From Trichopria drosophilae (Eukaryota; Arthropoda; Insecta; Hymenoptera; Diapriidae): 64,000 bases of DNA. The stretch spans positions 28,445,501-28,509,500 of the forward strand of contig CM059586.1 in assembly GCA_030407085.1 (NCBI GenBank). Direction: 5' to 3'. This document shows positions 13,043 through 27,000 of this stretch, piece by piece. Positions within the stretch are counted from its first letter, which is position 1. Each line of letters opens with the position of its first letter. The position numbers and the translations under genes were made by a program. Below the pieces are notes generated by a model. That model was not told the origin of the DNA and did no database searches. It saw only the letters and a program-made list of their open reading frames with translations.

Positions 13043-13176
13043 GTCATCATCCATGATGATTCTGTCGGACAGAACAGTGTAATGACCTGGAGTACTTGAT
13101 ATGGGATGATGATAATGCGACGAAACAATGATGATGTCTCATCAAAATTGAATAACTATCGTGCGATTATCTCAGG
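13043..13176. repeat. TGATGATG-rich short repeat block
   Basis: Reiterated CATCATC/GATGATG units in both orientations (CATCATCCATGATGATT, GGATGATGATAATG, AATGATGATGTCTCATCA). A longer block of the same motif lies at 48690-49030. It may be another motif-reiterated mini-element; boundaries are uncertain. Confidence 0.45.
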
Positions 13177-14928
13177 TGATATACCATGCTCTTTTCGATG
13201 TTGACAATCTATGGTTTGCACTTTTTTCATGTCACTGTTTCAAAAGACTACGTAGAAGAGCTTGAAATGAAGCATACCATATGTTCGGTTCAAAGGCAAA
13301 CTGTTTTGAATTAAAACTATCTTATTGTCATCCTAATTAGATTATAATCTGTCTTGTTGACATTCAGCACTATTTTTGTGGTAGTAATGGAAGATATGCA
13401 TCCGTTGCAATATATTATGTATTTCTTCTTTGATACTTAGGCACTCGAAGGTCGCTCTTAATAGTTGCTGTTCTTTGTAACTGGATCCCGTAAGCCCATA
13501 TTGGTTTTAACGTACGTCTTATGCAGTAAAAGTTTATTCTCAAGTGTAAGCTGTGAACCACGATTTAAAAGCCTAATACCTAAGTAGTGGGCAACCATAA
13601 ATTAATGGCTTTGTTGACATGTCATCGATGCTTAGGACAAGTCTAGTGTCCTATCTAGTGTTGTATCAGGTGATCAGGTTAGCCATGATTCGATTTTCAG
13701 GATATGTTAAGACAACACTACAATTATTATTATTGTGCTATTTCTGTAGGATAATCATGGTTATAGACGATTCTATTATGCTACCTTGAAATGCATGTTA
13801 TTTCCGGAAGACAACCAATTTCAGCAATTTATTACGCAGACAAAGCATATACTTGAAATACTTAATCGAGCTTTTGTTGGGAAGTTCTGCATTTAGAGAT
13901 GAAGGTACTTTTGAACGGAACAAACGAATTAAACCATCGTTTATAAAAAGAGCCTCATAAAATGCAGACGTAAACTATCCTTGGGTGGAAAACCTGTGGG
14001 CCTCATATAAATCCGTTCGCCCTCGTGCTGCATGAATCTTCGGCGTGCAATGGAAAACCAGAAAAGACGGCTTTGTGGTGATAACAAAAAAAATAAGTCC
14101 GGCGTAACCCTACGCGGATGTGTATACTCTGGAGTGAGTAGGTGTAAACTGGTGGAGGAGCAAGAAGAGAAGCCTCGTGCGTAACGTGGTCCGGATTTTT
14201 ACGGCTGACCGTTTCATAACTCTCGTTGTCTTTTGTAACTTGACACCGTGCCTAACAAACCGCATTATATTATATTAAACGCGCGATCCGTGTGCACGGG
14301 CTAATATACGTACATAGGGATCCGTGAGAACACCGCACCAAGAGACAACGGGATGAACAGGGCGTGACATCAATTTTCTCTGAATCACTATAATAAACTT
14401 CGATATTTATGATATTTTGCCCCGCGTTAAAACCGCAAACTCGGTAACACCCGTGGCAATGCCAAGTGCGTGTGATTTATTGCGCCAGATACGATCGCTT
14501 TGGAAATGTATGCTTGATAGTATCGTAATATCGCACCAATTGTGCGTGTCCGATTAGAACGCGATTCTGTGTCTCGGAAGCTTTGTGTCTACTATGTACC
14601 AGTTTACGTATTAATTGACATCAAAGTTATTTCAAACATTCTTTCCGAGATTGTGCGTTGTTCGGGAATGATATTACCGATATTGTATGTATACGGCTAC
14701 TACCGATCTAACTATCAAAGTATAAAAGGTCATTTTTATCCTTACCAATCCTATTAATAATCTATACACTGAACGTCTTGGCTACCGTAATTCGACATCA
14801 AAAGTTTGTACAATGAAAAGCAATCGTATATTATTAATTTGTTTTATTATACAAATTTCGTTACATTTCTTTTTATTTTGCACGTGCTATCAAGTAATCG
14901 TTATTCTTGCACATATCCAGAAGAGACA
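13177..14928. other. Non-coding stretch
   Basis: Mixed composition, more GC-rich at about 13980-14360. No exon, RNA gene or element end is convincing. A 71-codon frame at 14542-14757 lacks coding character. Confidence 0.4.
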
Positions 14929-15182
14929 CCAGTAGAAATTATAGTAGCTATCCTGGCGGGGTTCTGCATCAATTAAAGTAACAATGAACAGGCACGGTCT
15001 GATCAGGAACTTGCTTTGCACCTGACCAGAAAAAACACTTCATTGAATCAAACCAATCATAACTGCCAATGGGACCTTCTGGACAGGTTTTTGGTCAGGT
15101 ACAGGTAGATCCTAGTTGTTTGCGACGTTATATTACCTGATCCAGAGACTGGACAGGATACCTGTCCAAATTTCTACTAGGG
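14929..15182. mobile_element. Short TIR element, motif CCTGWCCAG
   Basis: The ends are inverted: CCAGTAGAAATT at the left and AAATTTCTACTAGG at the right, about 254 bp apart. Inside, a motif of the type CCTGACCAG / CTGGACAGG is repeated at least six times in both orientations (CTGATCAGG, CCTGACCAG, TCTGGACAGG, GGTCAGGTACAGG, CCTGATCCAG, CTGGACAGG). The terminal word CTAGTAGAAAT also occurs alone near 24340 and, inverted, near 20555, suggesting relics of the same family. No coding capacity. Confidence 0.7.
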
Positions 15183-18100
15183 TAGAAAGGTAGATTAGTA
15201 ATATTTGATACCGGAATAAGACACATTTTTACATATATTGAAATCATTGAGAATCAAACGTGGTTTCTTTTTGGACATAAACACGGTCATCCTTGATCAT
15301 GAATCGTCTTTAAAAAACGGTCATTTGTAGTGTATCACTTTTTGATGTCATAAAATTTGATCCAAAGTATTTCTCGAGTGTAACATCTCAATACCGATTT
15401 AGGTTTCGTGTACTTCTTGATGGAAGGTTTAAGAAAATTAGGAAGAACACGATGACTTTTGAGAGCATTGCTGACCCAAATGCGGGAGCAAATGCTAGTC
15501 AAAACGTATTGTTCGGAAGAACTTTACGGAAATGAAAAGAATAATCAAGTAATTTATAATATTATTGAGTAATTTACATAGTGAAGTGTTCCCGAGAGTT
15601 TGGAACTCTTCTGCAGAAAGAAATATAAATATAAATTTTAAAGATATGTATAGATTACCAAACTAAACTATCAATAAAAATAATAATAGTACATTTTCAG
15701 ACGTTTATATATGAAGTGGTACAAAGCCATGTTAATTGCGAGAAAACTTTAGGATATAGATACCTCTGTCTGTCTTTGAAGTGACCTGAATGTGATCAAT
15801 GACCTTACATGGTTAGGGATACCAAAGCCAAAAAGAAAATTAACTATGCTTGCTAGAAGAACTGCATTTTGTAGAAATACAGTAACAAATTTTAATTTGC
15901 TTTTTTAACTATTGCTAAATATACTACATTTTTTTAGATCAGATTTAAACTTATTTGGCTCAGACTTACACCAGATATCTTAATATCTTTTGGTGTAATA
16001 AGATTTATAATGAAAATAATATTTATTTTAGGCTTCAAATGCATAATTATGATGGTTCCAACTACAAAATATTCTATAGATATATTACTAATGACTAATT
16101 TCTTGACAATTTCCATTTAGAAATAATTTTATGTTTAGTATCAATTACAAATCTCTTTGAAAAAATGGTCCATTGGACTAAACATTGAAAACAGTTATAT
16201 TTACGTATCAAAATGTCAAAAAGCACTGTTAATAAAAGAGCATAAACTGATTGAAATTTTCAAAAAGCTAAGTATTAAAATGCGTTGTTAGGTTAGGTTA
16301 GGTTAGAAGACATTGAAAATGTATCTGAGGAAACTCAGTGTTTTTTCTGCAACTGTTTAAGATAATGTCGAATACTCTCGGTGCATAAGTATATATGATT
16401 ATATAGGATGACTAGATAATACAGATTATGTACAGCTATATTTACGAACTTGTATCATCCAATTTATGTTCTTAAATTACACTTCTTGAGATCGTTCGTA
16501 ATGGCATATTCTAATATCAGATTTCTTAATTATTATTTTTGTGTGAAATGTAAATTGTAGTTGTTACCTTGTTCAATTTTTCAATGAGAATTTTTCTTGT
16601 AGACATTATATAAATTCCGTTGAATTGAAACGTGACTCAGGAATACTTCTTCTCTGTCGCCTTGATATTTAACATCAACGACAGATATCCTACTTGACAT
16701 TAAAGTTGTGCAAAAAGAACGATTTTTATTTTATTCTCAATTTCGACTAACTTTGTGTTTATCGGATATTTAATTATTATGTTATTTGGTTAATCCTCTG
16801 TTCTTTACTCGCTGGTTTTAATGAAGATGCCAATCGCGTATTTCTATATTTCTTATGATAGTGTACACCTACATCAGCAATAGATTCGATTGTTCATCCA
16901 GTTCTTTCGCAACATTAATTGGTTTTGTTTCGTTTATTTAATTTATTCATATTGCGAGGTCGTTTTATTTTCGTCATAAATTTTCTTTATCTGCTTAATC
17001 TACTCGCTACTTTTAGTCGCTAATTCATACTTTAGAATACAAAGTGCGTCCCGTGATTGTGACTGTGAATATTTTTATAAAAACAGGTGGGGAAAATACA
17101 GTAATACAATTATGATGCTTCTAATTGAATGGTTTCGATTTACGTTTCGTAATATCGATGCAAAATCCTGTCGAAGTAATTTACATACTTTTAACATTTT
17201 TAAGCTTTTATTTAAGCTTTTATTAAAAAAAAAACTTCTATTTCATCTAAGAGTTCAATAAGATATATGAATGTTTATTAAATTCAGAAAAGTTTGGTAA
17301 ATAATGTTTCCTGTCCACTGAATACTTAGAATAGATAATTTTAAATAATTTGTACAATTTTATGTTCGTTAGGTAGTTGTAAGTGTACTTGTAAAATTAA
17401 AAATGATACTTAACATTGATATCAAAATACTAGAATGTTTAGATAATTTAGATGTTATATAAACAGTTTAATACTAAAATGTTTTGATATAATTTATACA
17501 TATCGGCTCCAACATTTATTCAGCCTGTAATTTTTTTTTTATTTTGAGTTCCAATACACAACATTTAATATAATCTTAATAATCTTAGTAAAAGTAATCT
17601 TTACTTCGGTTCTCTCTCCAAGTATATCACATCACCTAATATTTACTGCGTTCATGTACTCTCACTAGAAATTAATTTACGAACTATATATGTATATATA
17701 TGACTATAAGTTATGGCGTCAGAACAACGATTTGTACCGCGATAGTAAATGATAGCCGACAATATTTATTACTTAGTAATTTGCAGTCTAACGTATGAAA
17801 TGCATAATAAAATGAACGACAGAATTTACAATACGATATATTTATTCTACATGAACGTATGACTGTACAGAGTAATGCAATTAAACTATATGTTACTTGC
17901 GATGGAATTACATATTTATGAACCGCACACTTGTGATCCCATATGAGTACAATTTTTTTGCTACATGACACTAATCATCGATTTTATTCGCCGATCATCT
18001 AATATTTCAATTCGAACATTTTTTTACATGCATTATATAATGTATTCTACTCATGCATCACGTAATGCAATTGTAATAATAGGTGAAACAATAGTAAAAC

Positions 18101-18204
18101 CTTGGAGAATTATAAAATATAAAAGTTTGACAGTCATGTTCAGTATGAAAAGGAAATTAAATTTTAGAATACATGTCTGTTGTGATTCTACTCTGTATAT
18201 CTGA
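15183..18204. other. AT-rich non-coding stretch
   Basis: Contains the telomere-like run listed separately and TA-rich simple sequence near 17685-17702. I see no exon or RNA gene. Confidence 0.45.
16288..16306. repeat. Interstitial telomere-type repeat (TTAGG)n
   Basis: Three complete TTAGG units plus a fourth partial unit, uninterrupted. TTAGG is the ancestral arthropod telomere repeat and is retained in many insects but lost in Diptera. Two further units occur near 41723-41733. A run this short can arise by chance or by repair of a break. Confidence 0.85.
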
Positions 18205-18333
18205 ATTAGTGAAAAGTAGGTTACTAATTGGATGTGTAACATAATTTGATTAACTGATTCAATTAGTTAAAATTGACTGATAATTAGTACATTTTGTAAC
18301 TAATTTCAAATAGTAACCCACTTTTCAATAATT
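18205..18333. mobile_element. Short inverted-repeat element, motif GGTTACTAATT
   Basis: Left arm GAAAAGTAGGTTACTAATT (from 18211) and right arm, read on the other strand, GAAAAGTGGGTTACTATTT (ending near 18328) are inverted. The loop contains further motif units, such as TTAACTGATTCAATTAGTTAA split over 18250-18270. The whole unit is about 129 bp with no coding capacity. Confidence 0.65.
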
Positions 18334-21300
18334 GAAATTTAGAGAGTAACATTGCTCTTTTGAATGGTTCATTAGAAACATAAATAAATTGCACATGATT
18401 ACTTACGAAAAAACTATATGTGGGGCATTCAAATTCAAACTGTGCTGCAAATTTGTCAGTATAGCTTCTCTATAGACAAAAACGAGCTCTCAAATTTCTG
18501 GAACTTTCTTCGCTTTTTCATTTCTTGTATGTCCTTGAAATTGTAAAAGAGAAACGACATTTCCCAAAAGTTCTGCAAAAGATTCAGAAAATTCCTAAAA
18601 ATGGAACAATTATTTTTTTTAATTTTTCCAATGTGATAGAATTTATCGTTAAGTTGATAAAGATTAAGCCATTTTGCCCAAGTTAGATGAACATTTTGTT
18701 ACGACATTAAAAAAAAATGAGAAAAATTTAAAAGAAAATGTAAGAATTGCTTTAAAAAGTCAATTGTACACAATTTAAAAAAAGATTTTCCATATTTGGA
18801 CCAAAATTAACCTAACTGTACACTCAACCACATAAGTATTCAGCAAGTTTGTTCATTTTTCTGGAATTTGATTTCATTATTTTTTAATACTAAATAAGGA
18901 CTATCGTACTTCATTTTACAATTATCGTTCGCTTGGTTCTTAATTAGTTAATGCAATGATAATATTTTTAAATATTATGGTAAATACAATATTCCTTCTT
19001 ATATTCAATAAATAAAAAATTTAAGTTAAAAAATATGACATTAAGATGCTCGTTCAAAGTCTTATTTATTTGAAAGTATATTTATTTTTATTTCGAAATA
19101 TGTATTTTATATTCCTCCTTTACTTGTATACTCGTTGATTTATTCTGGTTCGTTATTGCTGATATGCTGGTTGATTATTATGACAGACCTGACTAGAAAA
19201 TGGGAATATCCCGAGTTTGAAATACGTTCCTCTGCTTCCGTCACAATTTTGCTCTTAGAGACCACCGGTGAACAGTCGTTTCTTCTTGTAAAGGAATTTC
19301 ACTCACCTTTTTGGACACTTTACGGTTTATGACTTAGACGGAACTAACCGAGACCTACGTGTAAGTTCTGCCTGTACCCGGAATAATAAGAAAATTATAA
19401 AGGTATAGAACCGACGACCAACTGTCAATAATTAGCACAATCATTGAAATCGTTAGTCTATATTTACTTAAGGAAATGTCTTTATGATATTTTTATTGGA
19501 TATTTCATGATACTGCCTTTGGTCGAATCTGTTTAATGTAGCTTTGGGTAGTTTTTAAAATTATTTTCATTAAGTATTTATTTAAAAGTTAATATTAAAT
19601 GCATACCTTTTTACACGAAATACTTGAGGACACCGAATGTTGAAAAAATGAATGACAAAAAATTAGGAGGCCATTTTTTATATTATTGGTTTACTGGTTT
19701 TATTGTTTTATTCAACCTGTTCGACTATTAGGTCAGTCTAGTTTATAAGTATTTAACTAATGGAGGTATTGCCTTACACTATTGGGGTATACATGCGTAG
19801 ATTGCAACTAATCAAGAAAATAATATTGAAAACATAAATAATAACAAATAATAAATTCAGTTACTAATATTTTTTTTTATTTATTTAATAAGTCTTTGGC
19901 TTGAAGTGTACCCTTCTTTGGCTAACTACATATAGTTATAATAGAGTATATAAAATAAGAGAAAACAAAAAAAGATATAATATTTGTTACATGTGAATAT
20001 AAAGAAAAATTCAAAATGTAATGATGCAATAGAATACGAATCAGAATTACGTAATTGCTAGTTTTGAAAATACATAATTGAATACAACATTTTACATTCT
20101 CTCACATTTAATAGTGATTCTGTAAAAATCAATTTAATATTTTAATATCGAAAATATTCGCTTGAATGTGTTCTAAAAATAGAACAAAATATCGCAGCAA
20201 CAGAAAATACATCCTTTTTTAGTTCCTTTTTTAGTGTTTTTTACGCCTAACAAGTAAAACCTCTATTAATCTATTAAATTATATACTCTACCGGGCATTT
20301 CTGTATATTAATAATTGTTGATCTAAAAATAAAATTTCAGTTTTTTAATAATGTCGGTACATGCTAAATTATAATTATATGATAAATAAATGAATAGTCC
20401 TTTCCATCTTATTACTAAAATCATTGTTAATCTAATTATAGATTTCTTTTCAACGTTTAATTATTAGTGTTTAATCATTTGCATTTGGAAAATCGACATA
20501 TTCTGTTGTATCTCCGAAAAATATTGAGATAATTATTTTATAAACTGAGCTAAATTTCTACTGGGGACGTTGAAGATATATGAATAGGAAACGTGAAACT
20601 ACAACAATACTTTGAAATATTGATGAAAAGGTTCATTTTTTTGACGGCAAACAAAATCCTAATAGTGGCTTTGTAGAGAAAAATAGTATGGTAGCTTACT
20701 ACGCAAGTAGAACAATAATCTGTATATTCTGCCCAAAAAAATCTGTTGAATTAACAGAAAAAGTAAATTAAACATATATCTGCAGATCACATTATCATAC
20801 ATGTGTGGAAAAAAAATTCGGTCGCTATTGTTGCGCCAAATGTTATTGCTGTGAGAACGACAGGGACTGATCGATTGAACAATTTAATGGGGATAATATT
20901 ACCAGGAACATTGAATAAATAAACTGTCTGTTATCATTAATATAAAATTAATTTTAGGGGTTTTTAAATCACTCTAAATATGAACCTAATATCTACATCA
21001 TAAGAAGAATGTCATCATGTCGGTCCACTGCGACATCTGTTGTCCTAATGCAGCGACAATTTTTTTTTTCGTATAAATGTTCATTTTTACTCGCAAATAG
21101 ACATACAAATATCACCATCAATATGGAACTTTAGCATCATCTAAATAAGTTAGCAATTCGGGCATCGTTTATTTGACACATAATATAATTTTAAAACTGA
21201 AACTTCGACAAAAATGATTGGGATAAAATAGATTGTAGGAAGCTTTTATTTAATCAACAAAAAAATAATTTCAAAACTTGTATACATAAAAAACTGTGAT

Positions 21301-23110
21301 GAAAATATCAATCATACAAGATGGAAACTTGAAGAATTTTTAGTCCACATAAATATGCAATGTACGTAATTGTCTTCAAATTGACAAACCATTGGATTTC
21401 CCTGGTTGCCTCTCTGAACTTGGAACAGGACTTAAATATTCTTTAGCCTGCAAGTTTCTTTCGTACTAAAGTAAATTTATTCCCAGTTAGTATTTTTAAA
21501 AGTTCTTGGTTTTCTTTTAAAATGACTTTTTACGTTTATTAATATTACTAAACAATTTTTAAATTAAAAGTAAAGTATATTGCAGTCTGCATGGCGATCT
21601 ACTTTAAATGACCTCTAACGAGGCAGTTATTATTCATGAACACAATTTTAATACGCATAAAATGAAAAATACAACAAATTTATGTTATATATAGTAGTTT
21701 AAAGTGTTCAGGCGTCTCGAAAATGTCTGAATAATCAAGTGTGATCAGTTTCCCTGTTGTGGACATCCCATCCGTTCTGGATTAATGATTCCAGGCAACA
21801 TTGAAAACCAAGTTTTTTAAAACTCGAAACCAGCGCCGGAGTGCGTAAATTCAATCTTTTGCACGTACTCTGCGCGTGGAAATTTATCGAGGAAAAAAAC
21901 AATAAAACAAATTAAAAACAACAGGACATTTACATTTCGTTCTCTATTAACGCAAATTTTCTGGCTCACGTTAACGGATGGTACGCTCTGCTTACGTGGA
22001 TTTCTAAATCGCGCTACGCGCCAACTTGGTCTTAATGGTCTGACGTATCTTCGCTTTTTTTTAATTTATTAGAGAAAGCAAGCAACGAACCGCCTCCTAC
22101 GTAGGTGCGAGCTATTCCGCAAAAATGTATCGTTAGGATGCTATGTCAGTGTGTAGATAACATCGGCGAAGAGCAACGGCACTTTTTCAAAATTGCGGTA
22201 CACTTTCGGTAAAATTAAAGGGAAAAACGAATACTCGATTGGCTGTCTTGTCTTTCGAAACTAGTTAGTTATGTAAATCGTGACGAAACAAAAAGAAATG
22301 TAAAAATAATAGATGTTAATAGAATAGTCATGTCCGGCACGTCGTAATAATAAGACAGGCAGGTATAATAACGTTGATAATAATGATGTTATCGCACGAA
22401 CCGACAATAATTTAGGTATGCTGATCTACATCTTTCAAACACGAGAATTGAAGACTGCTGTCGTTATTTAATACCGAATTATGTATACTTACTACCTAGA
22501 AAGCATAAAGTGTAAAACAAGATTAATTATCTACCATAACAATTGTTGACTTTAGTCGCATTTCCTCCTTTAATTTTATAGTCACATTTATTTTGTTAGT
22601 GCACTGTTTGTTTACATTTAATGTAATAGCTTCATAGTATAGCTAACAGAATTTAGATGTTGATCTTAAGCTAAGGTACTTTGTTCTGAAGTTACCGTAA
22701 TCTGAGATTCGGTTAAATATGGTATGTTAATAGTTAATATAAAATTTTGAATATTAATGTTGGTATCATTACGGGAAATATTTAGGCGCTTACAGATTCA
22801 CCGAAATGGAGGTAAACAAACACGCGCGAGGTTACTTGATTCTCTGCGAATTTTTCGACGCATTGTTGACATGCGCAGTTCAAACGATAGAATTTAATGT
22901 CAGCTTTATTAACAGTTAACGAACGCTCATTGAATGTTAAAATATACGAGTTAATTATATACAATAACTTTACCGACATGAAAGAAAGTGCTGCTAAATT
23001 CATCTCTAAGTTACCTGTCGTTTTTTACTTTACAGTTAATATAAGAGCCTTGAAATTAGCTTACATTAACTATTAGTAAATAATTGCTCTTAGTGTACAG
23101 ATTTTCAATC
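18334..23110. other. AT-rich non-coding stretch
   Basis: Nearly 4.8 kb of AT-rich DNA. A CpG-richer part lies at about 21800-22160. The longest frames, 65 and 73 codons, are not protein-like. No repeat boundaries were resolved. Confidence 0.45.
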
Positions 23111-24057
23111 CTACACTGAGAAAAAATCTATAGTAAAATGGACTACATCACATAGTTGGAAAATATATATAAAACTAATATGAAAAATAGTTAAATTTAC
23201 CACTTTCATAGTCGATTTTACTATAATTTTGTTACACCAACTATATCCTCATAGTTAAAAAAAATCAACTATGTAGAATGATTTAAATAAATATGACAAA
23301 TATAGTTAAAATAACTATAATCTAGTGAAGTCCTCATTTCACAATATGTCTCGTAGTAAATCTTTATATTTACTATTATTCATAGTTAAAGTTTGTATTT
23401 ACTATAAATCCATAGTAAAAACTACCGCACTCCGTGTTATTTTATGCCGCCAGGTGGCGACGCGGCGTTCGCAGCATTTTTTCTTCGAGCCCGTGGCTCC
23501 CGTTATTGAAGTGGATTTTTATTTGATTATAAGAAGGGCCTTTGGGCGTCAAGACATAATGCATGTCGTATACGTACGTGTATCTATAGACTAGTTACAC
23601 GACATTGAAATTTGTGTTTATAATGGCATTCCATAATAAATTTTTTAACTGAGTGTGACATTCACAAACTTAGCGCAGTACGGATTTTTTGTTTTTTCTT
23701 TGTTTCCTTGTTAATGTGAAACAAAGAATGAAGGGAGAAAAGTGGATTTTTCATATGCTATGACATATGTAGTTTATAAATATTTTTAAAAAGTAAATAT
23801 TGACTCCTTTCCACAATTTTTATGACAATTTCTTATACAATTTCTCTCGGTAAAGGTAGTAATTTTTTGAAATGACTATTTAAATAGTTGAGTCTATTTG
23901 TCTATTACGATAAGTAACATTTTGAGTAATGAAACAATGGTTAAACTTTACTATTTTAGAATAGTTATTTTAACTATTAGCATGCCTAGACCTCATTTCA
24001 CGTTATGATTCGTAGTAAAAAAATGGTCATTTCAACTACTTTGTTTTCTGAGTGTAG
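23111..24057. mobile_element. TIR element(s) with reiterated TAGTAAA/TAGTTAAA motif
   Basis: The outer ends are inverted: CTACACTGAGAAAA (23111) and TTTTCTGAGTGTAG (ending 24057). Near each side the words ATAGTAAA, ATAGTTAAA and AACTATA recur many times in both orientations. The block CCTCATTTCAC followed by CGTAGTAAA occurs at about 23331-23360 and again at about 23991-24020. A further end-like sequence, TTTTTAACTGAGTG, lies at 23644-23657. This is therefore either one 947-bp element or two related elements side by side. The central CpG-rich part (about 23425-23600) yields an 89-codon frame that I do not consider coding. Confidence 0.65.
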
Positions 24058-27000
24058 TTAATTTGTATCCATTCATGGTGCATGTCTTGCATGTGAAACA
24101 ATTTTGATATACTTCTCGAGTCAATATCTTTAATATTCTAAACCATAGTTCATTATATTCTAAGTCGGTGTCTCTTAATGTTTAATATTGAAAGGCGTTG
24201 TGTTAGTATTAAAAACAATTTATTAATCTTTTTCGTAAACAGTTCCTTTTAGTATATATCAGTATTTTTGTGTAATATTGACATAAGCATTTTAGAGTAC
24301 AAAGGGACAGATACCAGCAAAGAATGTGATACTTTATCCTAGTAGAAATGTTAGCATAAGATTTAGGGCGTCGATGAAAACCTTAACTATTATTATTATA
24401 AAAATCATGGTTTTTAATTTATAAGATTTACTTATTATCGAACGTTGACCTGACTTTTGGAAGGTTTTGTAGCCCTATAAAATCAGTTCTTCTATAGATT
24501 CCTTTTAATCTGCATTTTCAGGTCAGGAAATGACGTTACAATGACGTAGTCAATTTCGAAGCCGTGAAGCCGGTAACAATAATATTCTTACAAGATTCAC
24601 ATTTTCTTCAAATATGTAATGACGAATTCATTTATGTTTTGTTTTTCACGTTTATTTATTACATGATTCGTTTTTGTTTTGTAACATTAAAATAGATTAC
24701 TCTCATGTTCGCTCGCGAACGTGATGCCTGGCGTTAGGATTATCTCAAAGTGAAAACGCAAAGAGATTCAGAATTGGTATAAGAGCTATTGTGTGAACAA
24801 CTGGGAAAGAATTTCGATAAAAAATTCCTGTACTCATATACGTAGTATGAATATAAAACTCGTGTCGCGTTTATACCTGCCGAAGCTACTACATGTATCT
24901 TTAAGAAGTTAGGACTTTGTTTCCTAAATAGAAGAATTTCTTAAAATTGGAAAGATATAGCATCTGACCAACTTCGAAATCGAAAATGAAACTCAAGAAA
25001 TTCAATTTACTAGATGAGGGTGTGCTAATTTTAATTCTATTGTGGGAATAACTATTGTTATAAATAATATGGTTAATCGAATTGAACATTCAAAGCAAAA
25101 ACCTTATTTATGTGAATTCGTACTATATTTCGGTAAAACATTGGAGAATACTTTAAATAAAATAAATTAAGATAATTTAATAAGGAAAATCTTATAATTA
25201 TAAGATGAGTACTTTAGCCATATTCCATTTCATGATCACGACAGAGCATGTAATTATATACCTATCTCGTATGTACTTTACGTACGTAATAAAGACACTT
25301 TAATGGTAGACAAATATACAATACACATGCCATTTACATGAATCTGTTAATTTTAGTTCTATACAAATCATATACTTTTAATTTTGCTATTTCATTTCGT
25401 CCTTCAATCTCGTTTTATTTCTCCAGACTTATTTTTCTGTTTGATTTTTTTACGTTCCTCGGTATTATTTATATATTTTTGTATTTTTTATTACAATTAT
25501 AACAAAATTCAACTTTTCAAGGATTTTCTTCGCATATTTTATTGGAGTTATTGGGTTATTCGTTGTGATTAATGAATGCAATAAATCTTTTGTTTATTTA
25601 GTAGAAAATTAATCTTTAGTCGCTCATTGAATTCGTTTGATCACATCACTTGTCCGTTTTGCTTATCCGCTCTGCTACCTTCGTGTGGTTATTCGTTTTA
25701 GTTTAATTCCGCTTGCTAATTTCATTCGCACGTTGAAATAATTCATTTTGTCTCTTCGTGAATTCTTCGGTATTTAAATGTTATAATTTTTTTATTTACT
25801 TCGATTTTCTGTTTTATTTCGAATTCAATGACAATTCTTGTTTCTTTTGTTGATTTTAAGTAATAGATTTTTATTATATCTTATATCGTATAAATGCGTT
25901 AAAAATATTTTATACAATTATATTATTGATAAATTGATTCAAAAGAATAATAATGAATTACTGTTTACTCTCCTTCCTACTTTTAGAACAAACAAAATAT
26001 TCGACAATGTTTTAAATTACTAAGTAACGGCAAAGCATGTTTGTGTTTAATTTATAGGTTATTTCCTTCCCAAGATAAACAAAAATGTCCCACTACCACA
26101 TGGCGTTTAACACATTTTTCTTTTACAAAAAGGGTTAATGCGAACAACGATTTTTTTCTTAAAAACACTATACAAATTCATTAAATTAATTCAAATATCA
26201 CAAAAAATTGTTAAACGTAAAATAATGTCATCTAAATAATTTCAGATAAATTTAGAAAAATTCCATAAATTACAAAAAAAAATAATTTTTGTTTACAAGA
26301 AAATTTGTTACAATTTTTGTTATATTTCCATTAAATTTCTCGTACATTTAATTTTTTTATTTTTTATTACTTAAACGAATATTTCATATAGCTTAACCTG
26401 AGCTTGAACCACCCCGTAATATAACATTCAAGAGTCAAAGTATGAGTCAAATATGAAATGGAAAATTAATGTAAATAAGATAAAAATGAGATTGGCCCAT
26501 TGACAATTTAACTTTCATAAAATTCGTCATAATTATAGCAGTAGCAGGCCTATTTTCTGTTACTTATGCCGGTGATAATTTCTATCTAGTTTTCATTTTA
26601 AACGTTTTTTGGACGACAAAAAATAACCAATTTTCGAAAAGGTAAACAAAAAATATGGCAAAAATCTACCGGAAAAATACATAAAAAGGCATGTAGTGGC
26701 AATAGAGAGTATCAATATTTTATTTTGGGATATGCAACACGCCAGGCTCAAAATAAATTGTGCGACGAAAGATGAAAAACCTGTTACAAGCGCTTTTTGA
26801 CCGTGCACTAGAAGCGACTGGTATACCGTACAGTCTGGTGCACCTAGAGCCACCGCAAAAGAGCGCAGGTGTGTTTCTGTACACACGTATAGATACTTGC
26901 CAACATCACACATAGTGCATATAGTGCTGGAATATCGATTTAGCCAATGGGAATTATTTTCTTCTTTTTTTTCCAGGGACGTTTACCCGCATATACGGTG

